In this document: positions 31,846 to 43,254 of the stretch, piece after piece
How positions within the stretch are numbered: the stretch's first letter is position 1
How the letters are laid out: each line of letters begins with the position of its first letter
NCBI GenBank assembly: GCA_002633025.1
Contig: NMRB01001526.1
Span: forward strand, 1-64,000
DNA length: 64,000 nucleotides
Source of the DNA: Notospermus geniculatus
Taxonomy: Eukaryota; Nemertea; Pilidiophora; Heteronemertea; Lineidae
Reading direction: 5' to 3'
Translations under genes and position numbers: made by a program
Notes under the pieces: generated by a model
Seen by the model: the letters and a program-made list of their open reading frames with translations, nothing else
Database searches by the model: none
What the model was told of the DNA's origin: nothing

Positions 31846-32229
31846 GTGAGGTTTCGCAGTCCTGACGAAATACGTTACGAAACGCGAAATTCAACTTCTT
31901 TTCCAGGACCTAATGTGTTACTGGAGATGGTTGGTACCACAAATATCACTGCTGCAAGTGCGTCTTTTAGCAAATCATGAAAGACCGAGAGAGTTATGGT
32001 GCATCTTGAATTTTTAAATTTCCAATTCGTAGCAACGAAGTCGAAAAGAAAGATGAATTTCAAAGTTATACAGCGTAACGCTATCGGTCTTGCGTCATAC
32101 GCTAAAAGACACTCTTGCAGCAGGCGGTATTTGTGGTACGAACCATCTCCTGAAATACAGTACGTCATGGAAATGAAGTCCAATTTCGTATTTCGTACTT
32201 CGTGTTTTGTCCGGTTTGCGAAGCCTCCC
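31846..32229. mobile_element. ~380-bp foldback family, copy 2
   Basis: AGTGAGGTTTCGCAG....GACGAAA and TTTTGTCCGGTTTGCGAAGCC. GGTACCACAAATATCAC and AGAGAGTTATGGTGCATCTT lie within the arms. The centre is in opposite orientation to 63369-63742. Confidence 0.8.
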
Positions 32230-32444
32230 TACACATGGCATCGCGCCGATATGAATATTTGATGGCACCTACTTCCTGGTCTGACACATGCCACCTGTTG
32301 CTTCGTTCGAATGTCTTTTTGCTTGGGTTGCGTACCTCGTGAAACAAGTTTCCGCTTCTGCCCACTGCTTACAAAATGCTACAAGATGTATTTGTATTTG
32401 TATTAGATTTTTCGTCAAGGCCGAAGCCATAGCATTATTGACCC

Positions 32445-33211
32445 CACAGTAAAAAAAGTAGTGTTAACCATACACCCAAAAGTAGTGTTAACTGTCTGAT
32501 AACACTAGAAATCAGTGTTAAAAAGAGTGTTAAGACATTTTAACACTATTACTAAGTGTTGAAGGTCGGTGTTAACAATGTTTAACACCCATAAATAGTG
32601 TTAGGGGATGCTTGACACTTAAAATTGGTGTTAGGCATCGGTGTTAACCTTTTTGAACACCCATTAATGGTGTTAAAGTAAAAGTCTAACACTATAAAGT
32701 AGTGTTAGCTACCACTGATAACTATTTGCTGATTTCTCCATTCCAAAAAGAAATTCTTCGAGACTAAGTTATGAGATCATTGCAACTTTGCTTGCCTCTT
32801 CCTTCTGGCTGTTTTCAAGCAGGTTAAGTATAAAATCCTAAGTTTAATATTCTTATAGCAAAAACTCTCCTCTGCTTGTCAAGTGGAATCGTGGTGTAGT
32901 GGATCAGGAGAGTGCCTGCGATGCAGAAGGCCCCGGGTTCGAAACCCGTCGGAAGCACATTTTTTTTCTCGTTTTATTTCTCCAAATAGAACCTTTTTTC
33001 GACAGTTTTTTATCGACATTTATGAGAAAGACAGGTTTTCAGCATGTATTTAAAAATATTTTTATTGCATGTGGGTGTTAACTTAACACCACCGTACGGT
33101 GTTAGAAACATAACACCAAAAGTTGGTGTTGGGAGCTATTGGACACTCATAATCGGTGTTAAAGTTAACACCCATTTTCAGTGTTACCTTAACACTATAT
33201 TTTTTACTGTG
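32445..33211. mobile_element. DNA transposon fragment with dense GTGTTA arrays
   Basis: Ends CACAGTAAAAAA..TAGTGTTAA and complement, flanked by TTGACCC on both sides (7 bp, or 8 with one mismatch), which suggests hAT. The left ~260 bp and right ~150 bp are filled with GTGTTA or TAACAC in both orientations, roughly 25 hits. Between these lie A+T-rich sequence and a tRNA-like segment. No transposase frame. Confidence 0.75.
32880..32960 (+). repeat. tRNA-like segment inside the GTGTTA element
   Basis: A-box-like CGTGGTGTAGTGGATCAGG, B box CCCGGGTTCGAAACCCG, then a run of eight T. The acceptor arm does not pair and the anticodon arm is poor, so this is a SINE head or tRNA relic, not a functional tRNA. 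Confidence 0.55.
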
Positions 33212-34376
33212 TTGACCCTGGTATGTAGGAAGAGGCCATCTCAAGTTACTCGTGTTCCCCACTTGGATGGGGTCTTTTACTTGCCCTTGCAAAGGCACAA
33301 GGTACAAGGCACCACGGCTTACTGTCCCATGCGACGGACGTGAGGAACCAGGGATGATTCATCCCAAATGGACCAAGTTGGAATCGAACGCGGGACCTGC
33401 CACTTGCTGAGCGGACGTGATGACCACGAGGATATCAAGGCCGCAAAATACCACTTTTTACGGCCTTTATTAAGTCTGCTCTTTTCCCTTAGATCAATTT
33501 CTTACATTTTCGGGCTTACCAAGGGATTGTACGCCTTCGTCTAGGCTCCTTCCAGAGCCCCTCGAAATAGTATTTTCATATTCTAACCAAATACAACTTG
33601 ATGTTATGTTCCTATCCACTTTCGTACCACGGCATTCGTCATTAAGTCTTCTCTTTCCTCTATTTCCTATTTTTACTAGCTTGTCAATTGGATACCCTCA
33701 TCTCCTTCCCCTAGCCCCAATTTCTTACTTTTACTGGCTTACCTAGGGATTGTACGCTTCGTCCAGCACCTTTCTTGAGTTCCTTGGAGCAATTTCGTAT
33801 TTTCGTACATGTAGTCTAACCAAATATAACTTGATGTAGTTATGTTCCTGGCCACCTTCGTACCACTTGTTACGTACCACGTGTTATGGCATTCATCAAG
33901 TCTGCTCTTTCCGATTCTTATTTTTGCTAGCCTACCAATTCGACACCTCTGTCTCCTTCCCCTAGCCCCAGTGACTTACTTTTACTGGCTTACCAAGTAC
34001 CAAGGGATATGGATATGTACGCCTCGTCTAGGCACCTTCACTGAGCCCCTGGAACAATTTCGTATTTTCATATTCTAACCAAATATAACTTGATGTTATG
34101 TTTCTGGCCACCTTCGTACCACTTGTTACGGCATTCACGAGTCTACTCTTTCCCCTATATCTTCTGGTAGCTTACCCTCTTTCTTATTTTTACTAGCTTA
34201 CCAATTGGACACCCTCGTCTCCTTCCCCTAGTCCCAATTTCTTACTGGCTTACCAAGGGATATGTACGATCGTCCAGGCTCCTTTCCTGAGCACCTTGGA
34301 ACAATTTCGTATTTCATTCTAACCAAATACAACTTGATGTTATGTCCCTGGCAACATTCGTACCAATTGTTACAGG

Positions 34377-34878
34377 TGTCTCCGTTGGTAAGGGATCCCC
34401 CTTACTGTTTGGGAAATTTTGGCAGATAGATTGATACGTCTCTCCCATTGTCAAGTCGCGCTTATTGAGGAGCGGCGTGGTGTAGTGGTTAGCGAGACGG
34501 ACTTCTGATCAGAAGGTCCCGGGTTCGATTCCCAGTCCTGACCAAGAAAAAAAACACGCTCGCTTGTGACCTTTGCCTCACTTTGCCTCACTTGCTTCAC
34601 CCCACCCAGGTGTAAAAGGGGTACCTGGCTGGTAGTGATGGTCTATGTGAATGGGCGCTGAAATCAGCTGCCGGGACTGTAATACTCCCCGGGGAGTGGA
34701 GAAAGTTAATTGGAATGAACAGACCTATAGCTGGGGGTAATAATGTAAAGCGCATTGAGCAGGTCAGCTGGAAATGCGCTATATAAGAACTAACATTATT
34801 ATTATTATTATTCCGTCAGACGTTAGTAGGGGCCCGGGCCCACTCACTCACAGATGGGGAACATTCAAAAACGTCACA
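34377..34878. mobile_element. CCGG-class MITE split by a SINE
   Basis: Left part TGTCTCCGTTGG to CGCGCTTATT (34466), right part CCGTCAGACG to GGGAACATTCAAAAACGTCAC (34878). Joined, it reads like 50251-50415. Confidence 0.7.
34467..34812 (+). mobile_element. SINE-E, tRNA head and ATT tail
   Basis: Head GCGGCGTGGTGTAGTGGTTA, B box CCCGGGTTCGATTCCCAG. The 3' part GTAAAGCGCATTGAGC and GCGCTATATAAGAACTAACA is followed by (ATT)n. From general knowledge, GCGCTATATAA with an ATT tail is a widespread invertebrate SINE/LINE 3' end. Target duplication TTATT (34462-34466 and within the tail). Confidence 0.8.
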
Positions 34879-35045
34879 ACGGCATTTTCCCCTATTTCTT
34901 TTCGCTAGCTTGCCAATTGGACACCTCCACCTCCTTCCCCTTAGCCCCTTCGAGCAATTTTGTATTCTTGAATTCCTACCAAATTCAACTTCGATATTGT
35001 GTTGTGGTGGGATCCTGCATCCAGCCGACAGGAATCTTTGTCCGG

Positions 35046-35198
35046 TGTAACATCTGCCAGTGTTTCCGTATGTCATTGTTTCCCCTTGCTTATTGTTTGG
35101 GAAACGCTCCCAAATAGATCAACACATTTATCTGTGTGTCCACTATTGTCAAGTCGCATCTCATTCCATCGGACTATTCACAGATCCTAAACGTTACA
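35046..35198. mobile_element. CCGG-class MITE
   Basis: TGTAACATCTGCCAGTGTTT and CACAGATCCTAAACGTTACA. Preceded by CCGG (35042-35045), followed by CGGG. Interior TTATTGTTTGGGAAACGCTC as in 50251. Confidence 0.75.
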
Positions 35199-35879
35199 CG
35201 GGATTTATTGTCAACGACGGATTAGGATATATGAGACCGTCACAGCAAAACACGTTTCAATTCGCACAATATATGAACCAGGATGAACCAAAATAACTCC
35301 AGGAGATAAAGGAAGAAATCTAATCACTCAGATTTTACGAAACAGACAATAAGCCTCCTACTGAAATAGACAAAACGTTGGTCTCAACCTGCCAAGTTTA
35401 GAGCGACTTAGCACTGGTTTTGTGGTGACGGGTCACATACATGTATCTGCCAAAGAACTGGTCATTCGGATATAAACAGCAGAACAGCAGAATATTGTAA
35501 CTCGGACTTATTCCTGGGACTAACGTTCTTTTCACACTTGCTAAAAACTCATGGCCTCTTTGGGTAATTTCATATTCTTGTATTCTTACCAATATAACTT
35601 GATGTTGTGTCCTTAAACGTGATAGGAATCCTTCATCCAGCCGGCTTTTTCTCAGGGCCATTGGAGAAATTTCATTCTTGTATTTCTACCGAATACTTGA
35701 TGTTTTACGAGATATAATATAGACACCTTCATCCAACTGCCCCTTTTTCAGGGCCTCGTGATGCCGTGTCTTTCTACGGAATATGGACACCTTCATTCAG
35801 GCGACCCTTTCTGATGGCTTCTTGGAGCAATTTCTTTATTGCTCAGGCTTACCAAACGTCACTTCTATGTGACTTTCAT

Positions 35880-36260
35880 AACCCCGTACCACTGGGCCCT
35901 TTGAAGCAATTTCGTTTTGACACCTCCATACCACTGGGCCCTTTGAAACAATTACTTTTTGACACTCCGTAGCCTACCACTGGGCCCTATGAAGCAATTA
36001 CTTTTTGACACTCCGTACCACTGGGCCCTTTGAAACAATTTCGTTTTGACGCCTCCGTACCACTGAGCCCTTTGAAACAATTTCTTTTTGACACCTCCCT
36101 GCCACTGGCCCTTTGAAACAATTACTTGTTGATACCTCCGTACCACTGGGCCCTTTGAAACAATTACTTTTTTGACACTCTGTACCACTGGGCCCTTTGA
36201 AGCACTTACTTTTTGACACTCCGTACTACTAGGATCTTTGACACTTCCGTACCACTAGGC
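35880..36260. repeat. 42-bp minisatellite, about 9 copies
   Basis: Unit CGTACCACTGGGCCCTTTGA + A(A/G)CAATTACTTTTTGACACTC. It appears to have grown out of the GTACCACTTG segment of the ~240-bp satellite. 42 bp is in frame, giving minus-strand 14-residue repeats (SNCFKGPSGTE type) that I do not believe are expressed. Confidence 0.85.
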
Positions 36261-36290
36261 CCTTTTGAAGTAATTTCTTTTTCCTGTTGG

Positions 36291-37035
36291 TGGACCAAAC
36301 ACCAGTTCCATAGAAATTTGGACACTACTGTACCACTTGGTCCCCTGGAACAATTTCTTAAGCTGCCATACCAGCGCAGCTAGGCCTATACTTCATAAAA
36401 ACGTTCCAGTTGATTTCAATAACCATGAAACAGTAGGTCGCCAACTCTTTTGAAAATTCAAAAATGCCTATGCATCACACTAATATTGATCGACTGCATC
36501 GGAATTTACATTCCCCCACACCCCATGCTTATCTTCGATTAATAGTGAAAAAGCTAAGACGAACAGAAAAATACATTGCAAGTATTATTTTGAATATATT
36601 TTAGTGATCAAATTGATATTGTCACATGTATTTTTCGTGTGATTAATCAAACCTCATTAAATCTCATTACCATCGACCTGTAGCGCTTAATGTACCGAGC
36701 TAACGGGTGACAGCTACTAGTGGTGCTAGACAAATATCACTGGTTATTACAAACACAGTTAACGACATACTTTATCAGCTAGGTTCGTCTGATATTTTCT
36801 CAAATAATTTTCTGTTAAGAATTACGACGCCTTGCTGGACAATTGAAAATTTATTGTCTAGTGTGTAAAAGGACAAGAATGTTCCAACATATTGTTCAAA
36901 TGTTGCTTTTGTTTGTTGGCCAGTGTATACAGGGTCAAAAGATCGGTTGCTCAGGAATGTTGTTCAAAATGTTGGCAGGTGTACCCCGCTTATTAGTGAC
37001 AGGTCCAAAAACACCACCAAGGGGTTCATAATTTT
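36291..37035. other. Unassigned sequence
   Basis: No repeat or exon recognised. Confidence 0.4.
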
Positions 37036-37039
37036 TGCA

Positions 37040-38600
37040 ATTTTACACACCTTAACATCCTTGGTTGAGCAGAATTTGTACCAACAGAAATACACAACCC
37101 TTTCCTTTATCCATAGGCCTGATTTCTGAAGGGGGGGGGGGCTATGATTAAGATAAGGGTTTCTTATTTTTCAGCAGATTTTCTTGTCCGCATCAGTTAT
37201 ATGTAAAACCAATTAGCTAGTGAAATGCCCAAATACTCGATCAAGAAGTTCATGGTTTTACATAAATTTACACAACTGAACGGTCGTGGTTGACGGTAGT
37301 ATTTGCAGACCAACAGAAATACCTATCAGTTATATGTAAAACCATTTGGTGAAATGGCCAACTACTTGACCAAGATATTCATGGTTTTACACAAATTTAC
37401 ATAAGTGAACGGTCGTGGTTGTGGGTATATTTGCAGACCAACAGAAATACTTGACTACTTCGTTCACCCATAGACCTGGTAACCTCCTTATTCCTACATG
37501 TATGTTTAGTTAATATTATGTTAACCTCTCCGGGTATTTTATTAAAAAGGAAGAAAAAACTTTCGATCAATGAAAGTTGCGAATAAGTGGAGAAATCACC
37601 AAATATACACCCAACCCAAATTTATGATTTTATACAGCTATAGGCCTGCATCCTTGGTTGAGCAGTATATTTGTAGGCCAACCGAAACGCCCAACCTAAA
37701 TTTACGATTTTATGGTACAGCTATAGGCCTACATCCTTGGTTGAGTGGTATATTTGTACGCAACTGAAAACCCAACCCAAGTTTATGATTCTACACAGCT
37801 ATAGGCCTGCATCCTTGGTTGAGCAGTATATTTGGAGGCCAACCGAAACGCCCAACCTAAATTTACGATTTTATGGTACATTTTATTATAGGCCTACATT
37901 CTTGGTTGAGCAGTATATTTGGAGGCCAACCGAAACATCCAACCCAAGTTTATGATTTTACACAGCTATAGGCCTGCATCCTTGGTTGAGCAGTATATTT
38001 GGATGCCAACCGAAACACCCAACCTACATTTACGATTTTATGATACAGTCATAGGTCTACATCCTTGGTTGAGCAGTAATTTAAAGGCCAACCGAAACAT
38101 CCAACCAAAATTTATGATTTTATACAGCTATAGGCCTACATCCTTGGTTGAGCAGTATATTTGTAGGTCAACCGAGACACCCAACCCAAATTAACGATTT
38201 TGTACAACTGCAGGCCTACATCCTTGGTTTAGCAGTATATTTCTAGGCCAAGCAAAACACCCAACCCAAATTTATGACTTTATACAAGTATAGGCCTACA
38301 AGTGCATCCTTGGTTGAGTAGTACCGTACATTTGTAGGCCAACCGAAACACCCAACCCAAATTTATGATTTTATTCAAGTATAGGCCTGCATTATTGGTT
38401 GAGCAGTATATTTTTAGGCCAACCGAAACACCCAACCCAAATTTACGATTTTGTACAACTGTAGGCCTACATCCTCGGTTTAGCAGTATGTGTAGGCAAC
38501 TGAAACGCCCAACCCAAATTTGTGATTTTATTCAAGTATAGGCCTGCCTCCTTGGTTGAGCAGTATATTTGTACGCCAACCCTTTCGTTCATCCCGTAGG
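37040..38600. repeat. ~79-89-bp satellite, 12 close copies plus diverged 5' copies
   Basis: CATCCTTGGTTGAGCAGTAT recurs near 37649, 37731, 37809, 37898, 37977, 38061, 38140, 38219, 38305, 38391, 38470 and 38549, with a diverged copy near 37047 and related units at 37230-37450. GGCCAACCGAAACACCCAAC and CTATAGGCCTGCATCC fill the rest. Unit lengths vary, so frames shift between copies, and the apparent repeat peptides are not a protein. Confidence 0.9.
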
Positions 38601-38604
38601 CCTG

Positions 38605-39765
38605 GTGAATAGACCTTCCTCGACAGGGCTTTTGGTTTAGATGACGTTCACGTCACATTTAGTTAACCTCCCCATCTATTCTTAAAAGCAGGATAGGCCT
38701 AGAGGATTGAAACATATTCGTTGATTAAACTGTTCCAGCAACTCGAAACTTGGACATCAGCTTTTTGGGGGACTTTTTGATTTGAACGACTGGAGGAATC
38801 AAACTTCGGGTTCGTTCAAACATGTCATGACGATTTCATTAAAAGCAAATAAATTTTTCATATGCAACAGGCAGCATGTTACAGGATTGAAAATCGTCGC
38901 TGAATAAACAAAAACTCGTTTCTGAAATTTCGTTTTCGTGGAATGACGGAAAAAGTTGTTTCCAACAGTACTTCGTTATTGATGCCACCACAATATCTGA
39001 AATTGGCCAAAATTCTGATAGGAAGTTTTCCGAATTTGTCGAAAATATTCTAAATAAAATACAGTTGTGACCACTCTCAATTATTGCCATAATAAGGGGG
39101 TCATGTTGTTCCATAGTTATGATATTAGCACCAGTACAGTTTGTCAAAATAAATAAATAAATGTTAAAGAGCAGGCTGTTTTATGCATTAGTAACATTAT
39201 CTATACGTTCGCTTTTGCTTCTTACTTTAGGCCCTATGTTTGCTTCAAGGCCTTCAAAATCTTATGGAGAAAAGTCGAAAATACTGGGTTTTCAACAAGA
39301 CTCCACAGACATCACCCCACAGATTTCGAAGTTTACAGCATTTTACAATCATTTGTTAAATGTAGCCAAAGTTTTCTGAATTACACCATTTTTCGGCTTT
39401 CGCCAATTGGTGTATGAAGGCCTTCATAACGTAGGCCTACTAATAACAAAATAGGCTGTTCTAAGGCCTTCATATACTGACAGACAAAAGTCCGAAAAAT
39501 AATGCGCTTCAGAAGAACTTTTCTTACTACTATCAACAAAATAAATGGAAAATGAAATAAAATTTCAACATTTGTGGAATTTTTTCAGATTAAGTGTTGT
39601 TGAAGACCAAGTTTTTCGACTTTTTTCAATCAGTGTATTAAGGCCCTTAATTAATTAAATACATTGTGTACTTGTATATATTATACTGAAATATCAGGAC
39701 GCCATAATTTGTAGATACGTATTATCCTTTTTTGATGACTTGATAACAGAAAGGTGCAATGGAAA
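38605..39765. other. Unassigned, two loose ~200-bp units with AGGCCTTCA
   Basis: AGGCCTTCAAAATC, GAAGGCCTTCATAACG and AAGGCCTTCATATACTG with ACCA.TTTTTCG.CTTT between them suggest a weak duplication at about 39240-39660. Otherwise unassigned. Confidence 0.4.
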
Positions 39766-39770
39766 TGCAT

Positions 39771-39973
39771 TACCTCATCCACCCCCACGTTTGAGCAGAT
39801 ACTCTTTTCTGCTGAATATTTCTAAAAGCCTCTGAAATAATTTGGAAAAAAATTGAAGAAAGATTCTTCAAATGGTTCACAGGAACAACATTTCTTCAAA
39901 TGATTTTCAATCAGTACCAAAGGATGCGAGAAACCTTTGATAGAAGATACCGTCTGCTGCAGAGATGAGTTAA
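39771..39973. mobile_element. MITE, ACTCATCTGCCCC family, copy 2
   Basis: CCTCATCCACCCCCACGTTTGAGCAGA at the left, ACCGTCTGCTGCAGAGATGAGTTAA at the right. GATTCTTCAAATGGTTCAC in the centre as in 20132-20346. Confidence 0.7.
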
Positions 39974-40030
39974 AATGTTAAAGATCTTACACACAGTGAG
40001 CTACAGACCTTATAAATGAATCAATGAATA

Positions 40031-40446
40031 ATGCCTATACAAGTACCAGTAAGTATAGTCAATTGCTGGCATAGTTTGAGGACTTCTCTACTTGTTGGTA
40101 GGCGGCGTGCGGTTCTGTCTTTTACGTTCGGAGCTCAACAAGGAAGGACGGAGGTCAGTAAATGTGCACGTTTTCCAACAAAATTTTTCAACTTTTCTGA
40201 ACGAAATATCCCACATGTTTGATTTTTTGTGATTAATTTTTTGCCTAGAAATTGGAAGTAGTTATTAAGAGTCATGTAGTGGCTGAACGGCTGATGTTAA
40301 TCGGGTTTTTAAGGGAGTGCGGAAGCGCCGACATTCCGTGTCTCTGTGGTGACGGTGTTCATGAACTTCAGCGCAGATACAAATCGTATCGAAGAATTTG
40401 GTATAAACAGGCTTTCAACTTGGCCAAAGAGACCTTAACTAACTAA
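40031..40446 (+). CDS. Candidate two-exon gene fragment, function unknown
   Basis: An upstream frame runs to a donor GAG|GTCAGT at 40153/40154. A downstream frame begins after an acceptor TTTTTTGCCTAG|AAA at 40248/40249 and ends with TAA at 40444-40446. Joining them keeps phase 0 across an intron of 95 bp. The 3' exon encodes about 64 residues, including LIGFLRECGSADIPCLCGDG and HELQRRYKSYRRIWYKQAF, with three cysteines and a basic, helix-prone end. The 5' part could start at an ATG at 40031, or be an internal exon from 40102 after GTTGGTAG. This stretch has no other copy in the window and is not made of known repeats. I do not recognise the protein. A satellite begins immediately after the stop, so this would be a gene's 3' end. 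Confidence 0.3.
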
Positions 40447-41195
40447 AATGAGCCAACTATGGTTCCAGTTGCACAAGTGAAGCACACCCCATGGCAACAA
40501 ATAGGTTGCCTGCTTGTAAAATTGACTTTGAACGAATGCGCATCCGCCATAACCATATGTTCGGACTAGGCCTACATGGCTTTGCAGTCATGATTTAGCG
40601 CAACCCTACCCCTTATCAGGCCTCTAATTAACTTTACAGTCAACTACGATGATGGTTGCCAAAATTAAGTATACCTACTGCAAAGGAAGGGGGTTGTCTG
40701 CATTGCAAAGTTAACTCCGAACGAATGCGCCATCCGCTACAGTGACTTTGGCGGACATGACTTTATAGCCATAATTTTGTCCGTCTTCTCGCTTAATTTA
40801 GCCCTCTGCTTATCAACACAGTCGACTATGGTTCTGGTTGCAAAATTCAGTATATCTAATGGCAAAAAAAGGTCACTTCCCCTGTAAAATTTACCCAAAG
40901 GAATGCGGAATCCGCCATAGCGATTTGGTCTGACTACATGGTTTTCCAGCCATAATTCAGTACATCTTACGGCTTTATTTGACCCTCTTGCATATACCTA
41001 ACAGTGGCTATGATTCAGGTGCCAAAAGTATGTGTACCAAATGGATACAAAAAGAGTTGCTTGCCTTGCAAAATTCACTTAAACCAAAAATAGATATTTT
41101 TGCTTAAACGAATGCACAATCCGCCATAGCGATTTGATCTGACGACATGTTTCTACCATTTCAGCCATGATTTAGCCCATCTTTTTCGTTTTTTC
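40447..41195. repeat. ~190-bp satellite, 4 copies
   Basis: GAACGAATGCG.CATCCGCCAT recurs near 40531, 40720, 40902 and 41106. CTATGGTTC.GGTTGCAAAAT, TTGCCTGC.TTG.AAAATT and ACATGG.TTT.CAGCCATAATT recur between. Strongly diverged, so old. Confidence 0.8.
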
Positions 41196-41199
41196 TGGT

Positions 41200-41650
41200 C
41201 GCTTTCTATCATATCTTTTCATAAAATTCTAACCTTCGTATTTTGCAGCGAAAAATCACACATTTTCAACATTTTGCACAAAATAACTAGTTTCATAGTG
41301 GCTTATTGACATTATCAGTCTACGCCAACATGTCGGCCATTTTCGTTTTATTGTGCCGAATTACCATTCTCAAAAGAGGACAACGCGCCCTACTCCATAT
41401 TTGGGGATAGGCACACAATGCATTTCTAACGACTAGGCCTAGTCCATATTTTGATGGTGTTGCATCAAAATCACACGTTGTAAGGTCACACAGACCTGAC
41501 TTCGCCACTGGGATCTAGCTCCTCCAACATTATCATATTCATATCAAAAGCGTCAGTTTCAGAGCTTTGATTCGAAGATATCAACACCCTGCTATGTGGT
41601 CAGCAATGCCGACCATCACCAACAGAAGCTGGACCCTTGCAATGCTAGAC
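41200..41650. other. Unassigned sequence
   Basis: No repeat or exon recognised. Confidence 0.4.
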
Positions 41651-41654
41651 CTCT

Positions 41655-42121
41655 TTGACCTTACAACTCGAGTTTGGTGTACTTTTCAAGTTGCTTTTCC
41701 TCACCTCACGGTACATTTTGACCAGTGACATTTTAAAAATGAGTCGGAATGCGCCGGAAAGAAGTTCAAAGATGACACCAGAGAACAACCACAGAAATGG
41801 ACAAAGTCAAATTTCACAATGGGCAGACAATCCTGAAATCAGCACACCGTTGGTGTCATGTCACCGTGGGTCTTTTTATGTGGGCATTCCGACTCGTTTT
41901 GCTGTCACGGGTGACAGTCATGTACCGGTATGTTATTTACCCAGGAAATTGCACGGGAAGGCCGAACACTAACGGGCAATCCCCTTAGTTCATACATTGT
42001 GTCCTTTCGACAATCCTCAGGTTGGAATCGCGGGAGGATGTCTCCGTCCATGACGAGACTCCAGTCCGAAAGTTCACACGGCGACGAAGACCTTAGGTTG
42101 TTCCCCTTTTATCTCTATTGA
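41655..42121 (+). CDS. Possible exon region, function unknown
   Basis: A frame open from 41655 to 41972 has an internal ATG at 41741 and then reads MSRNAPERSSKMTPENNHRN and, later, DNPEISTPLVSCHRGSFYVG. A second frame (41930-42121) ends in RLQSESSHGDEDLRLFPFYL. Residue composition is protein-like (polar, few stops nearby), and there are possible splice signals (TTTCGACAATCCTCAG before 42022). But I can build no single consistent gene model, the codon evidence is weak, and no domain is recognisable. Confidence 0.2.
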
Positions 42122-42209
42122 AGGGGTTACAATATTCCGTGTGGCTGGTATGCCCTTCCAAACTTACCTTTAGAACAGACAAATTCGTGTCTTCAGATCA
42201 CCATTTTCT

Positions 42210-42813
42210 TGGAGGCCTGGGCCATATGGGACTAACCACTGGCTCTTCAGTCCGTTGGAAGGGACAGGAAGCCACGGTGCCTTGCACCTTGTGCCTTTGC
42301 AAGGGCAAGTAAAAGACGTAAAAATTCTTAAAATATTATCTCAGGAGTGCAACCGCCCAATTAGGGCATTATAGCTACTCATCAAACAATATTGGACGAT
42401 ATTCACGATATGTAGGAGGAAACCGGAGCCCCCGGAGAAAACCTACGATGTCGAGGAGAGATCGCCCTCTCTACCACATAAAGCCATATGCACGACCGGG
42501 GATCGAACCCGCGACCTCAGTGGTGGCAGTTCAAGTAAAAGTAAAAAAAAAAGTAAAAAGTAAAAGACGTGTCCAAGTGATGAACATGAGTAGCTTGAAA
42601 TGACCTCCTCCGTTCTTACCAGGGCCAATAAAGATTTGTCCGTCACATGGGACAGTAGGCCCTGGTGCGTTGCACCTTGTGCCTTTGCATGGGCAAGTAA
42701 AAGACGCCATCCAAGTTAGGAACATGAGTAGCTTGAGATGGTCTCTTCCATACTTATCAGGGATGATAATGCTTTGGCTTGGCTTTGGTGGAACTTCAAT
42801 ACAATACAATCTG
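42210..42813 (+). mobile_element. SINE-B pair, the first split by a SINE-C
   Basis: GGCCATATGGGACTAACCAC to AAGTAAAAGACGT (42319); it resumes at 42558 and runs to CCAGGGCCAATAAAG. A headless second copy follows from 42639 to 42813. Confidence 0.85.
42320..42557 (-). mobile_element. SINE-C with 13-bp target duplication
   Basis: AAGTAAAAGACGT stands at both ends (42307-42319, 42558-42570). Body TAGGAGGAAACCGGAGCCCC, GGATCGAACCCGCGACCTCA (B box complement), and an A-rich AAAGTAAAAA run next to the right border. The clean duplication shows LINE-type insertion into an existing SINE-B. Confidence 0.9.
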
Positions 42814-42814
42814 C

Positions 42815-43250
42815 GTAAAGGAATCAGCTCAAATAGCATTTAAACATCGAGGAGATGTCTTATTCTGCTACCTTTTGCCCAGCTGACACACGTCTTGCCC
42901 AAACGAAAATCATTTGTAAACGTATAAGAAGCCTAAATAGGGAGAATATTCCCCGCATGTTTCTCAAGGGGACATTTTCCCTGTCACACATATTCAGGAT
43001 TGGTGTGTTATTTTCGTTTAGATGCAGTGTTTTGCATCTATTCCTAAGGATACGTACATGTAGGTAGTGAACTTAAACTCCTTGTCTTGATTTTGTGCCG
43101 TAGGCCTCGAAGTTGGCTTCAAATCGAGGAGGGGCGTAGGCTGGGGGCGGGGGGTGGACTGGGTGTAAGTGCACCTCCCCGCAGCAGTAAGACAGTTCCG
43201 CCACAGCAAAACACCTGACAAAAAACTTTCAGAATTTCCTGAGGCAGATA
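42815..43250. other. Unassigned sequence
   Basis: Nothing recognised beyond a G-rich stretch near 43135-43160. Confidence 0.4.
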
Positions 43251-43254
43251 CTTA

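Larger units (their letters stand above)
32382..33442 (-). mobile_element. SINE-B split by a 0.77-kb element
   Basis: Tail side: ATTTTTCGTCAAGGCCGAAGCC to ATTGACCC (32444). It resumes at TTGACCCTGGTATGTAGGAA (33212) and runs through GGCACAAGGTACAAGGCACC to GAATCGAACGCGGGACCTGC (B box complement) and the head near 33440. Confidence 0.85.
33445..36290. repeat. Degenerate ~240-bp satellite with insertions
   Basis: CCAAATA.AACTTGATGTTATGT recurs near 33595, 33822, 34079 and 34322 (spacing 227-257 bp). CACCTTCGTACCACTTGTTA, CTCCTTCCCCTAGCCCCAAT and GGAGCAATTTCGTATTTTC lie between. Degraded units continue past the insertions at 34880-35040 and 35530-35780. Confidence 0.75.

Noticed and set aside
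37570-38194. Repeat protein with the 27-residue unit ..HSYRPASLVEQYIWRPTETPN..
   Set aside because: Satellite unit lengths vary and are not multiples of three, so the frame shifts between units.
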